From NCBI GenBank assembly GCA_035578135.1, contig JAQJVK010000020.1, forward strand, positions 2,790,001 through 2,854,000: a stretch of 64,000 bases of DNA, read 5' to 3'. The position numbers and the translations under genes were made by a program. Positions 24,400 through 36,066 of the stretch are shown piece after piece. Below the pieces are notes generated by a model. It was not told the origin of the DNA. It saw only the letters and a program-made list of their open reading frames with translations, and made no database searches. The first letter of the stretch is position 1. The number at the start of each line of letters is the position of its first letter. Source of the DNA: Flexamia atlantica (Eukaryota > Arthropoda > Insecta > Hemiptera > Cicadellidae).

Positions 24400-27190
24400 A
24401 CACAAAGTTTAAATGGGCAATTTTTATCTTTAATACTGTAAAAAAGCTTATGTTTTATGGGTTTTCTTTTCTAAGGAATATACAGTCTTTAAAAAAGTCC
24501 GTCTTATTTTTGATTATTAATTTTTTGTTAAGACTAACTTTAATTTTTTGTTTGTTAAGACGGGGGACTTGACAAAAAGTTTGAGTGGGGGAAAAATGGG
24601 GGATTTTTGTGGCAACTCAACATGTTTAAATACAAACTCCTTTTCAGTGACTCCTCATTTTAAAGAGCTTTCAAAAATTAGGCGAATGGTGGTGGTTGGA
24701 GGTTTCTAACATGTTTCTATCCAAATTGGCAGCTTATCAAAGTGTTGAATACAACTCCCAGTTGAAACCAACTGGACTTGGAAGACTTGGAATTTGAATG
24801 TCATCTATTCCACCTTTGGTGACCTGAAAACTGACTGATGCACAAATTGTATCAAATGAAAAAATAGGTTTCTTTTTAAAGTATTTAAAACTTTGAGTGG
24901 ATGAGGAAATAGTTAAATGCAAACTCACAAAAAATCTACGGGTGTAGCAAAGTCATTTAATGACCAGAGGGGCTACGCATGTGCGGTGTCTAGGGGCGTT
25001 GGCGTCTCGGGCAGATGGTGGCCAATTTGGAGGCGATGAAGAGATGAGGGGAGGTGAACAGTAGGTGAAAAAGTATGAAAATACAGATTAGTCTGATAAT
25101 TAGAAACCTCAACACAAGTGTAAAATCTTATGGCTACATATTTTTTGACAAACGCAAAACTCTGTATTTCTTGAAAAAATTCTTTTGTGAACGGCCATAG
25201 ATTTGTGCTTGATAAAGGTGCAATAAGCCCTCAGTCGAGACCGATCTCAGCGTGTGTGGGGTCCTTAAGGATTGTTTTCTTTTAGTTCAAGAAAAAGTCT
25301 CGTTTGAGAAAACTCGTTTATCTGTTTTAGATTGTTCCTGCACACAGAACTTGTCAGGTTTCTTTTTCTTTTTGTAAACAAAAACTACTTCGCCTACTAA
25401 CAAATAGGGGCAGCTACTTAGTTTTATTGTCATTAATTGTATTATAATATCAACAGTAAGAAAAAATAATGTACCCTTGTAAAAATCCAACATGCAACAA
25501 AATACACTAAAATCCAAGTACTTCACTAATCACACTATTACCAAAATTGAAAAATAATAAATAAATAAAACTAAACTGGAACTTCAATAACCACATTATC
25601 TCCTCAATCAATGTTTTGTATATACATTTCAATATGCTTACATTTGGTGAACGGCTTCATTCATTATTCTTTACTTCGTTTATTTAGTGAAAACTACATT
25701 ACAACTTGTAATAATATATATACTTAAAGGATGTAAATAACACAAGCAAATCAAGCGTTTGCATTTTGTATCAAGAAAAATTGTTTACCATTCTGACATA
25801 CAGTGACGTCAATTTTCAAAGTTCATTCAATATAATTATCCCCAAACAATTTCTATTGATACTAAATAAATTGGTTAAAAGAAACCAGTAAAATTATTAT
25901 AAATCCATTCTCTATTTAAGGCAAGTGCTTAAAATGGAACATCCTGATTTGAAGTGCAAAGCAAATGCGTAGTTTGGAGAAATGAGTCTTTCCTTCAGGG
26001 AAATACCAGTATTTCAGATGTTTTAAAGCGTGGGATTTAGGTGTTGTTTATGTATTTCTCCTTCACCCATACGACTTTTCTTACAGCAAACCTTTATCAG
26101 TTATTCCGACATATTTTCCACAATCCATTTTCGTTTAGTTTCATTGGGAGTATACAATTTACTTAATTACTAAAGTTAAAATTTGATCTGAACCATGAAA
26201 ATGTACACAAAAAACATGTACATGCGTCGAACAATATTTTTTATTCACTTAACTGAAAAATCACCAGGTCCAATTACTCAGTTACCAAGTACTATCTGAC
26301 ATCACATTTTTGTCGCAAATTTTTACATAAGGGATTGAATCCAAATGTAAGTTTTTCCGATGTCCTTTACATTCCAGTAACATGGAAAGCATTATTATTC
26401 TTCGTAGCGCAAACCAAGCAATTTCTTTATTTCAGTTATTTCGCCATATGTTGAATCAAGTGATGTTCGTTAGCATCATAGGCCTACACACCCAATTTTG
26501 CGTCTTGTGGTATTCATTTTCATTTGTAACAATTTTCGTATTTATATCATAATTTCTTAGGTGTAGGTATCACTTTTGCATTCTAAAGTAGATTGCCATA
26601 ATTGAAATAAATAATACAAAAAAGGACAAAAGGGGAACGACAGAAAACAAAATGTAATTTAAATTGGTTATGATTAATTATGCGATAATTATCGTGTCCT
26701 GAAATAATTCAAAGTACTTAGAGTAAATGGAGACCACATCCCATCCGGGGTAATTGGAATAATACATTGCCGATAATACGTCGAAACCCAGTTACATGGC
26801 GATGGCGGATTAGCATAATCAAACAGTCCGAACCAATTCATCGAAAATTGGATGTTCCAATTTGTCTATTCATAACTATGTTTTGTACGGTTCACTGTAT
26901 AAAGAAAATGTTTCACCCCACCTGTCTTTTGAAGCTTTTTAATTCTTGGAATGAGTGAGTTAAATAATACCTTGTCTCCCAGTGGAGTAAAGTGATTTCT
27001 TTGTCTGTTGGCGGAAAGAAATGAACCAGTACGAACAACATCAATAATTAAAATCGAGAGCGTTTTAAATTTTCACGCAGGCGTGCAAATATGTTGCAGC
27101 TTAACGAATGCAGGCGCTGTATACTGATTGGAGGCATTGGCCTAGAACGGAAACGGAAGGGAACGCTCCGCTGGTGACAATAATTAATTA
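24400..27190. other. AT-rich stretch, no gene seen
   Basis: Long T- and A-rich region. Frames at 24,390-24,572, 24,737-24,928, 25,287-25,526 and 26,767-26,958 are short and without family resemblance. Confidence 0.4.
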
Positions 27191-27192
27191 AG

Positions 27193-27290
27193 GTCAAATC
27201 AAATCAAACCAGCTTTATTTCAAAAATTAATTGTTAAAAACATACATTGAAGTAATTTTTTATACGGTAATTTACAATCTTTGTTTTCAG
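27193..27290 (-). mobile_element. 3' tail fragment of a non-LTR retrotransposon (minus)
   Basis: Read on the minus strand it ends AAATAAAGCTGGTTTGATTT followed by GATTTGA, the same tail type as 11,400-11,428 on the plus strand. Only the 3' end survives. Confidence 0.5.
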
Positions 27291-27317
27291 ATTAATTATC
27301 TTTGAAGTGAGAGCAGT

Positions 27318-27362
27318 TTCGACCTAAGGGTGGGTCTAGGGTTCGAGTCCCTGTTCGGGCGC
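27318..27362 (-). promoter_or_regulatory. tRNA-Lys-type primer binding site / tRNA 3'-end copy
   Basis: On the minus strand, TGGCGCCCGAACAGGGAC (27,362-27,345) is exactly complementary to the 3' end of tRNA-Lys including CCA, the PBS used by lentiviruses and by Osvaldo-type gypsy elements. Complementarity continues beyond 18 nt through the TpsiC arm (CTCGAACCC) toward the variable loop. Just outside, on the minus strand, lie ATAATTT and a purine-rich stretch (27,410-27,379) resembling a polypurine tract, leaving no room for an LTR. A functional tRNA gene is excluded: the 5' half is missing and CCA is not gene-encoded in animals. Confidence 0.6.
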
Positions 27363-27585
27363 CAAAATTATGTAGCGTACTTTTCCCTTTTTACTTTTCA
27401 TTCCTTTTTAATTTTACCTTTACACTATTGATCAATTTCTCTACGGGTCAGTGAAGGCTCTAAGGGAAACCAGTGTGACTCAACTCGCCCGTCACTGGGG
27501 GAAAGGGAAAGGGAACTCAGCGTGACTGTGGTTCATTCCTTGTTAAGGCTGGTGCACCGATGTTTTCCCCGGGTGTTTGTGGAGG

Positions 27586-27915
27586 TCAGGTTCCACTAGG
27601 TGACCTTGCGTTCCCCTCGATCTCGAGATACTCCCAATCACTGCCCTCATGAGCTTCCTCCAGCACGATTTCTTCACTGATCCTATCTAACTCTTCTTGA
27701 GAACACCGGGCCACTTTGCCAGTTCCACCGGGTGGATTTTGTTCTATGATTTCTGGTTATGCACTCCTCCTGGACTTATGGCTAGATTTTGAGCTCGACC
27801 TGGAGCTAGACGAGGAGCTGCTAGTTGAGCTGCCAGAAGAGGAGCTACTGGAGCTACTACTAGATGAACTCCTGGAACTGGGACGATAAGTTTTCCTAGA
27901 GTTATTGAGGTTACG
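27586..27915 (-). pseudogene. Serine-rich / acidic reading frame with internal stop (copy A)
   Basis: Between TAA at 27,916-27,918 and TGA at 27,586-27,588 one minus-strand frame encodes a run of about 40 residues dominated by serine with R and K (beginning RKTYRPSS). It then reaches TAA (27,757-27,759) and continues in frame as an acidic segment (PEIIEQNPPGGTGKVARCSQ, later WEYLEIEG). After the TGA the same frame reads on as PPQTPGENIGAPALTRN. Copy B preserves the frame, with a 3-base in-frame length difference and the same TAA. An acceptor-like AATAACTCTAG precedes the serine run and a strong pyrimidine tract ending CCCCCAG lies downstream on the same strand. It may be a decayed gag-like or host exon; no known domain is recognised. 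The shared stop means it was broken, or read through, before duplication. Confidence 0.5.
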
Positions 27916-28140
27916 TTAATCAATTCAGTTCAATCAATTTTTGGTTGCAATCGTGTTTTTCTATCGAGTCTTTATTCATCCGTACATGTGGGGGGAAATG
28001 TTTTGTGTGTTTCGGGAATGATTCTTCATTCCCGATTTACGAATCCCGTAAAATGATCAATTTATATTATGATTTAAAATACATAAAATAATTAACTATT
28101 TGATGAAAATTAACCTCTGAGTCGATTTCACTAAAATTAT

Positions 28141-28440
28141 ACCTCTTTAGTGAGTTTTAAATGCTACTAACACCGCTTGGTAAATTAAAAAAATATATAA
28201 AGTCTGGAATTAAAAAAAAACCTAAATATGTTTTAAATGTCGTAAACATCAAAAAAGATAATATATTGTCATTAAATATAGGAATCATTCTGCTTATAGA
28301 GCAACGAAACATTTCTTTTCTTTTCATAATTGTTTCGATTATTCAGATAATTTCTTAAATGTTTGTATAAGACAGCAATATATATATTAAGAAATGCCTA
28401 ATTGTTAAACCATTTTACATTCAACAGGTGAGTGTCAAAG
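28141..28440. repeat. Internal direct repeat X, first copy in A
   Basis: Starts CCTCTTTAGTGAGTTTTAAA and ends TCAACAGGTGAGTGTCAAAG. Repeated at 28,791-29,090 and in copy B at 36,067-36,376. Copy B resembles the second more than the first. Its end holds an abutting acceptor/donor (CAG at 28,425-28,427, GTGAGT from 28,428). Confidence 0.8.
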
Positions 28441-28544
28441 GAAAACTCACTTGGATTTTTGATTTTGATAATTTTTTTTTTTTTTTTAACTCTTACTATT
28501 CTAAGAGTTTTCAAATCGTAACATTAAAGATCAATTTTTGGGTT

Positions 28545-28790
28545 TTGATGACTTACTTTTTATTAATTTCAGTTATTGATTGCTAGCAATGTGCAATCGT
28601 CACTCAGGCTAGTGGCAATAAAGGATGAATACTTGGTTTGGATAATTATTAACTTTGAAAAATTAGTTCTACATTCTTCATGTTTTTAAATCAATACATT
28701 TGTTACAGGTAAGCATGACGAAGATAATTCATAGAAGTAGCGGTAAGTAAAAAAGCTCTATTTTGGAAGTATTTGAAGTGTAAAGGTGAG
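28545..28790. repeat. Block Y, first copy, with acceptor/donor junction
   Basis: Repeated at 32,640-32,910 and 41,440-41,700. In each copy TTTGTTACAG abuts GTAAGCATGA, and after exactly 34 nt (28,709-28,742 here) comes a second donor GTAAGT. The block also has TAATTTCAG-like sequence upstream. Confidence 0.75.
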
Positions 28791-29090
28791 TTTTAGTGAG
28801 TTTTAAATGCTACTAAAACCGCTTGGTAAATTAAAAAAAGTATATAAAATCTGGAATTAAAAAAAAACGTAAATATATTTTAAATGTCATAAACATAAAA
28901 AAAGGTAATATATTGTCATTAAATATAGGTATCATTCTGCTTCTAGAGCAATGAAACATTTCTTTACTTTTCATAATTGTTTCGATTATTCAGATAATTT
29001 CTTAGATGTTTATATAAGACAGCAATATATATTAAATTTGCCTAATTTTTAAAGCTATTTTTCATTTAACAGGTGAGTGTCAAAGCAAAA
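28791..29090. repeat. Internal direct repeat X, second copy in A
   Basis: Nearly identical to 36,070-36,376. Ends CATTTAACAG abutting GTGAGT at 29,073. Confidence 0.8.
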
Positions 29091-30345
29091 CTCTTTTGCC
29101 AAATAATACATCGCTAACCAAAATAACTTTTAAACTACGTCCATCAAATGTGAAACGCGTCAGAAGAGGAAATTAAAACAATTTTTCTGCGGTGATGAGC
29201 TCATTTAGACTTTTTATGACAGGGAAGTAAATGGTTCGCGTTACATAGTGGTTGTGTCAGTGAAAAATTAACCCCTGCTCGGAATACATGGTGAAGATAA
29301 AACTGATCTCATTATGCCCTAGATGTTTATTTAATTTAAGCTTTTTTCAATTTAACTATTTAACTTAACCCTTAAATTCTTCAAACAGGTAGTACATTAG
29401 GTTTGGAGAACCACTATTTATTCCCTGTGATGTCTCTTTCTTAACACAAAAACATTAAATAATATTTTTATTAAAATATACAAATTATTTATTGGAATAA
29501 AACAAGCTGAGAGGCAAACGACCTTGAAGAATGAATACTTTTGTTTTCCGAGTTTAAATACTGCCTTTGACCATAATGGACGAAGTTAGGAATCAATATT
29601 TTTCAATTTGATATAAATAACAGATTTCCTTAAAAACATATGTTTTATCGTTGTTAATTTGAAACTAATTTGAAATAAACAATTTAGGTTATTTTTTTAT
29701 CCGTTTATTAAAAGTCGGTTGCAGTTAGTTCTTATACTATCGAATTACAATTCGAGAAACTGACAAACAAGAGTCAGTCACTCGGTCATGGATTGCAAAA
29801 TTAGCTTTGTTAACTAATTCAGTTTCATGTGGTATTACGACGATTCTAGGAATGAAACGTGATAGAAGTGGTGGCAATATTTGGCAGAGTAACCAACGTG
29901 GATGTAGGTAAAAAGGGTGGAGGTAAATCACGAACCTAGCATTTCATCAGCAACATGCGTTACCTGGTTCGAATTCCACTTTTTAATTTTTTCTATGATA
30001 TAATAGTCAGAAGGACTTGTTAGACTCGCACCTAGGCAATCTGCGTCGGTAGTATCGATGTGTCATGAAAGTGTAGTTTCTCAATGTTCAGAAGGTGCAG
30101 CTAAAGTTAATGTACTTACACAGTGCTTGTCAGGCGGCCATGTTTTATTTCGATTAAACCTGTAAGAACGTTATTATTTATCTACTAATCTATCATGTAG
30201 ATAAACATCTATGCTTTAAATTATCGTTTTGATGATAGTATCGAATTGTAGTTTTGATTAACATAATCGCGATTGTAAATATCGAAAAATATCGATTTTT
30301 AACTTCGATTTTAACGGTGGGGACGGATTCTAAAGTCTCGCCGTG
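29091..30345. other. Duplicated AT-rich spacer in copy A, no gene
   Basis: Near-identical to 36,377-37,630. A B-box-like GGTTCGAATTCC (29,971-29,982) followed by T runs suggests a decayed tRNA-like element. A CAG/GTAGTA junction lies at 29,388/29,389. The 64-codon minus-strand frame at 29,737-29,931 is unchanged in copy B only because the copies are young. Confidence 0.5.
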
Positions 30346-30350
30346 CGACG

Positions 30351-31212
30351 GAATGTTTGCTCGGGCCAGCGGACGCAGACAGGCTGGAGATGTGTCGCCG
30401 CTCGGGGGTGTTTGCTCAGTTAATGGAGGCCACATCGCCTAGCACTTGTCGCCTTCCTTGAATATTGCCACATCACTACCAGTCCAGTAGTGGATGGAAT
30501 GTTTGCTCGGGTCGGCGGACGCAGACAGGCTGGATATGTGTCGGCGCTCGGGGGTGTTTGCTCAGTTAATGGAGGCCACATCGCCTAGCACTTGTCGCCT
30601 TCCTTGAATATTGCCACATCACTACCAGTCCAGTAGTGGATGGAATGTTTGCTCGGGCCAGTGGTCGCAGACAGGCTGGAGATTTGTCGCCGCTCGGGGG
30701 TGTTTACCCAGTTAATGGAGGCCACATCGCCTTGCATTTGTCGCCTTCCTTGAATATTGTCACATCACTACAAGTCCAGTACTAAATGGAATGTTTGCTC
30801 GGCCCAGTGGTCACAGACAGGCTAGAGATGTTTCGCCGCTCGGGGGTGTTTACCCAGTTAATGGAGGCCACATCGCCTAACACTTGTCGCCTTCCTTGAA
30901 TATTGTCACATTACTACAAGTCCAGTAGTGGTTGGAATGTTTGCTCGGGACAGCGGACGCAGACAGGCTGGAGATGTGTCGCCGCTCGGGGATGTTTGCT
31001 CAGTTAATGGAGGCCACATCGCCTAGCACTTGTCGCCTTCCTTGAATATTGTCACATCACTACAAGTCCAGTAGTGGACGGAATGTTTGCTTGGGTCGGC
31101 GGACGCAGACAGGCTGGAGATGTGTCGCCGCTGGGGGGTGTTTACCCAGTTAATGAAGGCCACATCGCCTAGCACTTGTCGCCTTCCTTGAATATTGTCA
31201 CATCACTACACC
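30351..31212. repeat. 146-bp tandem array, 6 units (copy A)
   Basis: Units start with GAATGTTTGCTCGG at 30,351, 30,497, 30,643, 30,789, 30,935 and 31,081, an exact 146-bp period. Each contains CAGACAGGCTGGAGAT, CAGTTAATGGAGGCCACATC and CTTGTCGCCTTCC. Units are GC-richer than their surroundings. 146 is not a multiple of three, so no protein repeat runs through the array. The short frames over it are incidental. Confidence 0.95.
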
Positions 31213-32639
31213 CCCTTTTTTGCATCACCCGCACGGTGGCTCTTACTTTGACAATGATCACTTTTGGTTTTGGAGCCTTAGATACAAAAAGATCTGTCAA
31301 TATGTGTGTGCGTGCGCGCGGGCGTGTGTGGGTGGACAATGTCATCAATATTTCTGGGGCCAGGTGTGTGCATTTAACCAGGCTGAGGGGTCATTCAAAA
31401 TTGTGGGGCCTTACTCTCGGTCCCATAGTTTTGTTGTTTGTTTCGTGTTATAAAAGTACATTTTATTTGGCGTAAAAGTTCATTTTTCATTTAGGCACCG
31501 AATCCTCTTTTTCGGGGCCTTAAAACCCCGAAATGGGTTACGTTAGGTGAGGTTAAGTTTTGTTAGTTTAGGCTTGTTAGTTGTAGGAACCCACAATTTT
31601 TGCTGGCCCATCAGCCTGGTTATATGCACACACATGGTCCCTCAATCAGTGGTGTAAACGCAAGGCCCCACAAACGTACAAGACTGTGTGAGTGTGCGTG
31701 TGTGTACGCTCTGGTCGCAGTGATGTCAGTTTTTCTTTATGTACTCCTTTCTATAATTTCTTTTTCTATGTTTGACCTATTTCTTTCTGTGTTAACTTCA
31801 CTTTTTGTGGATAAATGCCCCAAATTTGTTTTTCTCAAAAAAGGGTAATATAAGCACCAACAATATAGATACAAAAAATTTAAATTACGAAAGATTATGA
31901 TGTGTTATAAAACATAAGTACGTTGTTTAAGAGTGCAATAGGTGACCTTCTTTCGTACTCAATACAACAATGAAATAGTGGTTCTAAAATATTTTGATGA
32001 CTGTTCTTGAGAGAATAAAATTTTCTCTAGTTTGATACTCTTACTAACTTTTAGTTTTCTTACTTTCAATTCGATTTAGAGGTCTAAATTTAAAAAATCC
32101 TAATTTCGACTTATATAATTCTGTTCTTTCTCCATTTTCATGAATTTTGTAGGTATCAAATATTGAAGACATTTCTCTCGTGAGTGAGAAGTTAAGTTTG
32201 TTAATTTAAGAATCGGTTTATGGATGAAAATAAATCTATCAAGTTTTTAATTTATAGCTTTAGGAATTTCAGGAATATAATCATGAAAGTTTTGTTGCTT
32301 AAAAACCCTTGTAATAAACGTGTAAAAACTTGTACATGTAAATAAACGAACATTAACTAATATTATGTCAAAGTAAATACTCATATTGGTAAAAAAATGA
32401 TATTTTTGAAACTTTGTTTGAAAGCTTGGGTAACTATGTTCACAAAAATGTTATGATTTCGATATCTTTTAGTCAGCTTTTCCCGCCTGAGTTATTAAAT
32501 TTGAGCAGACGGTGACAGATATTGGCAGATACAGGAAGCGCTCTCTATGTCATTACAACCTACTTCATCTTTCACTCTGGTTCTTGGCGGTTTAAATTCG
32601 GATTTGAAAAACTAATCAAATAGTTTTAAAACAATAACA
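31213..32639. other. Duplicated spacer right of the 146-bp array (copy A)
   Basis: Contains a GT/GC-alternating, Z-DNA-prone tract (31,300-31,335) and a hairpin TTTCGGGG/CCCCGAAA (31,508-31,532). Two overlapping plus-strand frames (31,176-31,475; 31,220-31,453) are incidental. The empty target site of the LTR element of copy B is here (around 32,110-32,120, TCGACTTATATAAT). Confidence 0.6.
32460..32580. repeat. Block conserved in copies A, B and C
   Basis: From TAGTCAGCTTTTCCCGCCTG to about the TACAGGAAGCGCT motif the sequence matches 41,268-41,350 and, with more changes, 48,105-48,200. All three keep an AG just before TC(A/G)GCTT. No frame is open in all three copies, so it is not coding. 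Confidence 0.6.
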
Positions 32640-32910
32640 GTCTAGATCGATGTTTGGGTTTTGAGGACTTACTTGTTATTAATTTCTTTTATTGATTGAG
32701 AGCAATTTTCAATCGTCACTCAGGCAAGTGGCAATAAAGGATGAATGTTTGGTTTGGATAATTATTAACTTTGAAAAATTAGTTCTGCATTCTTCATTTT
32801 TTTAAATCTATACATTTGTTACAGGTAAGCATGACGAAGATAATGCATAGAAGTAGCGGTAAGTAAAAAAAGCTCTATTTTGGAACTATTTGAAGTGTAA
32901 AGGTGGATAT
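32640..32910. repeat. Block Y, second copy in A
   Basis: As at 28,545-28,790. The acceptor TTACAG abuts GTAAGCATGA at 32,825; the 34-nt segment ends at 32,858 and a donor GTAAGT follows. Confidence 0.75.
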
Positions 32911-35130
32911 GAAAGGAGTTTAGTCTGTCTTCATTTATGGAAAATATTTATGAAATGGTTTAAATTATTACAATTTAGTTTTCTTTATAAATACTAAATT
33001 TTCTTTAGTTAATGTTATCCTCGAGATCATTTTATTTATACGTGACCCTTCCTTAAACAAAAATTTACGCTCAGTTTTTTATACGCATATTCATAATTTA
33101 TCCGTTTACTACATTCGAGCGCCTAGATCATTCAGGCTTACTAAACTGTGTGAGTACAGTGTTTTGAGTTGATAGTTTCCAACTGCCTAATCTACCTATC
33201 TACAATTAATAAAAATCCGAACATTAAAATTACAATCCATTATTTCACAACAAGAAAATATTCGAACCTAAGCCTAAGCAGCATATTTCTGTGACAAAAC
33301 AGAACTTTGCTTGAAATACCATTCTCCCGTATTCAAATAATTTATTACAGGGCAAAGGTAAAATACTCTTACCATTAAATAATATGTTGTTCTTACTAAA
33401 ACTTGATTAGAAAGCTTTAACATCGTTTTATTTGATAACTGAATATTTTTTTATTACTTTTAGTCCTAAAATGTTATTGACAGTTATTATTTCACAATTA
33501 ATTAATTATTCTAATTTATAGTACTTTTTACCAGGTGCACTTTTTGAGTCTTCATTTATGACTTAAAATTCAATACAGACGGGTCTGGTGTATATATGCG
33601 AATGATGAGAAGTTTATTCAGAGGACGTCTCTCACTGAATCTGAAATACCGAAACTTGATAAGTAACTCAAGTTTACTTCTCAACTTCATAAAGTTTTCG
33701 AACTCAGATGTCTCTTATTAAACTTTACTAGGTGATTCACAGCTTAGGCAATTATGAAGTATGTCAATACATTTCAGTACTCTCCTTAAAAGTAGATTTT
33801 GCTAAATCAATATTCTACGTGAGTGAACCTATAAAATCTACAATATTTCTAGATGGAATAGAAGCCAAAAACTCGCCGGTTTTTTTAGCTCATTATTTTC
33901 TATATTTCTCAAATAACGAAAGTTTGAGTGGAAAACACCAGAACTATGTTGAAGAGCATAAAACACTTTAATTACAACGAAAATGTATAAACTGATATTC
34001 TTTGACTGCCACTTTTTACTTATCGTCTTCAAAGTACCTGACTAATTTGTTTACACATTCTTTTGCATGTCATTTTTGCTAAAAAAATATTAAATGCTGC
34101 TGAAAAATATTAGAATTGGAAAACCGTCCTTCTGTGAAACATTGGGGCCGTGAAATACATCGGTGACAGATGTTCAGGAAGCAAGGGCCATAAGAGATGG
34201 AGGGGAATCATAAACATCGCCCCTAATGTCAGCAACATCTGAAAGCGGCAAAGATACCCAGCCCGCACTTCCGCCAAAAAAGTAGTTCCTTTTAGTACTT
34301 TATTTTGCGGAACGTATACACTTTTGATTTTAAATAGAAATCTCCAGCTATACAAATTCGCGTTTCAAGCTAAGAAAGTAAAGAATGAATTAAAAAATAC
34401 ACTAATGAAATGCCGTTTATGATAAAACTAAAGGATTGTATGCTAGGATTTTTTTAGCCATTTTATATAAATATGTGGAAACCAAGTGGATGGTAAATTT
34501 AGTTGTTAAAGAAAGCGTTTGTTTTTATAAAAGTGATTTAATCACGTTACTATAAAATACGTAAAAAATCATTTATGACGCAGTGCGTTTTTTATTAATT
34601 GCAGACGTTTGGGATAAACTAATCAACCGAAATGAAATTTTACACTCATTTCATTATTCTTGACCATTCGAAACTAATAAAATAAATAGTTTTTGTGAAT
34701 TAAGAGCCTAAAGTGGGTCTTCTCACTTGAGTTAAATTGTTTTTGCGAAAGCGAGAAAGGCTGACGTGAAATAAATATTACATTTTCCCTACAACTGCAG
34801 TTTTGGATTCCCAAACGACTAATACTATCACATGTGCTCACGTCCATTTAAGCTGAATGCGCTAGTTTCAGTTTATAACAAGTCGAGCTCAATCGAATCA
34901 AAACGGAAGCGGAAGGGCTGGAGCCAACTACAGTGATTGGCTGGAGCGTGAAGAGTAACAGAAAAAAGTCAGCTGGCGACCGTAAAAGACGTTTTCGCTC
35001 GCTCCTCAGTAAAAATCGTTTTCAGCTCGTAAACTGACACTTAACGTGCGATTCTAGGAAAAATAATATTTGTTTGAATTACACCGGAAATATTTCATGC
35101 ACCTGAATACATGTGCACCACGATTTCATG
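32911..35130. other. Right part of copy A, no gene
   Basis: More diverged from copy B than the left part. Includes a GC-richer island (34,125-34,280) that is much better conserved than its surroundings. Near 34,917-34,935 lies GATTGGCTGGAGC, an inverted CCAAT-type motif, also in copy B (44,576-44,588). No frame convincingly codes. Confidence 0.5.
34125..34280. other. Conserved GC-rich island (copy A)
   Basis: Differs from 43,757-43,915 at only a handful of positions although flanking sequence differs at about one base in eight to ten. Contains inverted CAGATGTT/AACATCTG (34,168-34,175 and 34,233-34,241), so an RNA hairpin with a long loop is possible. Minus-strand frames cover both copies, but the differences include several amino-acid changes, so protein constraint is not indicated. 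Confidence 0.4.
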
Positions 35131-35496
35131 ACTCTACATTTAGATGTCGAATAACATTTACGAAGTGTACATTAGAATCATTTGGCAGTACCAGATAATT
35201 TTATACCTTTCTTTGGTAATATACTGTGATTCGGAGGCTATTTTTAATCATGTAACCTCTTGAGGCCTAGTTTGCATTGTTATAATCTACCAATTAAGAC
35301 CTCTAAAATGAGGTATAACTTGAGGTATACTCACGCCAAAATAATAGTATTCACGGGTCAGTGAAGACTCCAAGGGAAACCAGTGCGACTCAACTCGCCC
35401 GTCACTGGGGGAAAGGGAAAGGGAACTCAGCGTGACTGTGGTTCATTCCTTGTTAAGGCTGGTGCACCGATGTTTCCCCCGGGTGTTTGTGGGGGG

Positions 35497-35823
35497 TCAG
35501 GTTCCACTAGGTGATCTTGTGGTCCCCTCGATCTCGAGATACTCCCAATCACTGCCCTTTTGAGCTTCCTCTAGCACGATTTCGTCACTGATCCTATCTA
35601 ACTCTTCTTGAGAACACCGGGCCACTTTGCCAGTTCCACCGGGTGGATTTTGTTCTATGATTTCTGGTTATGCACTCCTCCTGGACTTATGGCTAGATTT
35701 TGAGCTCGACCTGGAGCTAGACGAGGAGCTGCTAGTTGAGCTGCCAGAAGAGGAGCTACTGGAGCTACTACATGAACTCCTGAAACTGGGACGATAAGTT
35801 TTCCTAGAGGTATTAAGGTCAAG
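35497..35823 (-). pseudogene. Serine-rich / acidic reading frame with internal stop (copy B)
   Basis: Counterpart of the frame at 27,586-27,915. The serine-rich part is one codon shorter and has two substitutions to F and C. The in-frame TAA sits at the equivalent place (35,668-35,670). The acidic part is conserved with replacements such as E to D and HE to QK. The TGA end (35,497-35,499) is shared, but beyond it a single-base insertion destroys the frame that stays open in copy A. Same strand as the PBS-like sequence at 27,345-27,362. Function unknown. Confidence 0.5.
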
Positions 35824-36066
35824 TTAATCAATTCAGTACAATAAATTTTGGTTACAATCGTGTTTTTGTGTCAGTACAGTTAATATATCTCCATCGAGTC
35901 TTTATTTATCCGTACATGTGGGGGAAATGTTTTGTGTATTTCGGGAATGATACTTCATTCCCGATTTATCCATCCCGTAAAATTATAACTTCATATTATG
36001 ATTTAAAATATATAGCTTAAAATAATTAACTATTTGACAAAAATTATTCTCTGAGTCAATTTCACT

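Larger units (their letters stand above)
27443..35130. repeat. Tandem segmental duplication, copy A
   Basis: From ACGGGTCAGTGAAG onward this region is repeated in the same orientation from 35,353. Matches are near-identical for 28,791-32,118 (with 36,070-39,534) and visibly more diverged for 32,600-35,130 (with 41,400-45,580). Copy A contains an extra 28,141-28,790 segment that copy B lacks. It has none of the insertions at 39,535-40,737, 41,815-42,515 and 44,632-45,478 found in B. The right limit is blurred by divergence. Confidence 0.85.

Noticed and set aside
27318..27362. A tRNA-Lys gene
   Set aside because: Only the 3' half is present and it carries CCA, which animal tRNA genes do not encode; it fits a primer-binding site or cDNA-derived copy.
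29737..29931. 64-codon minus-strand frame fully conserved at 37,023-37,217
   Set aside because: The surrounding duplicate sequence is equally identical, so conservation says nothing about coding.
30351..31212. CRISPR-like repeat array
   Set aside because: 146-bp head-to-tail units without distinct spacers; eukaryotic tandem repeat.
31176..31475. 99-codon plus-strand frame over the end of the 146-bp array
   Set aside because: Crosses repeat and simple-sequence DNA, overlaps another open frame, and the counterpart in copy B is broken differently.
34110..34355. Minus-strand protein shared by copies A and B (34,110-34,355 and 43,730-43,918)
   Set aside because: Frames differ in length, start and end, and several of the few differences change amino acids; DNA-level conservation explains it.
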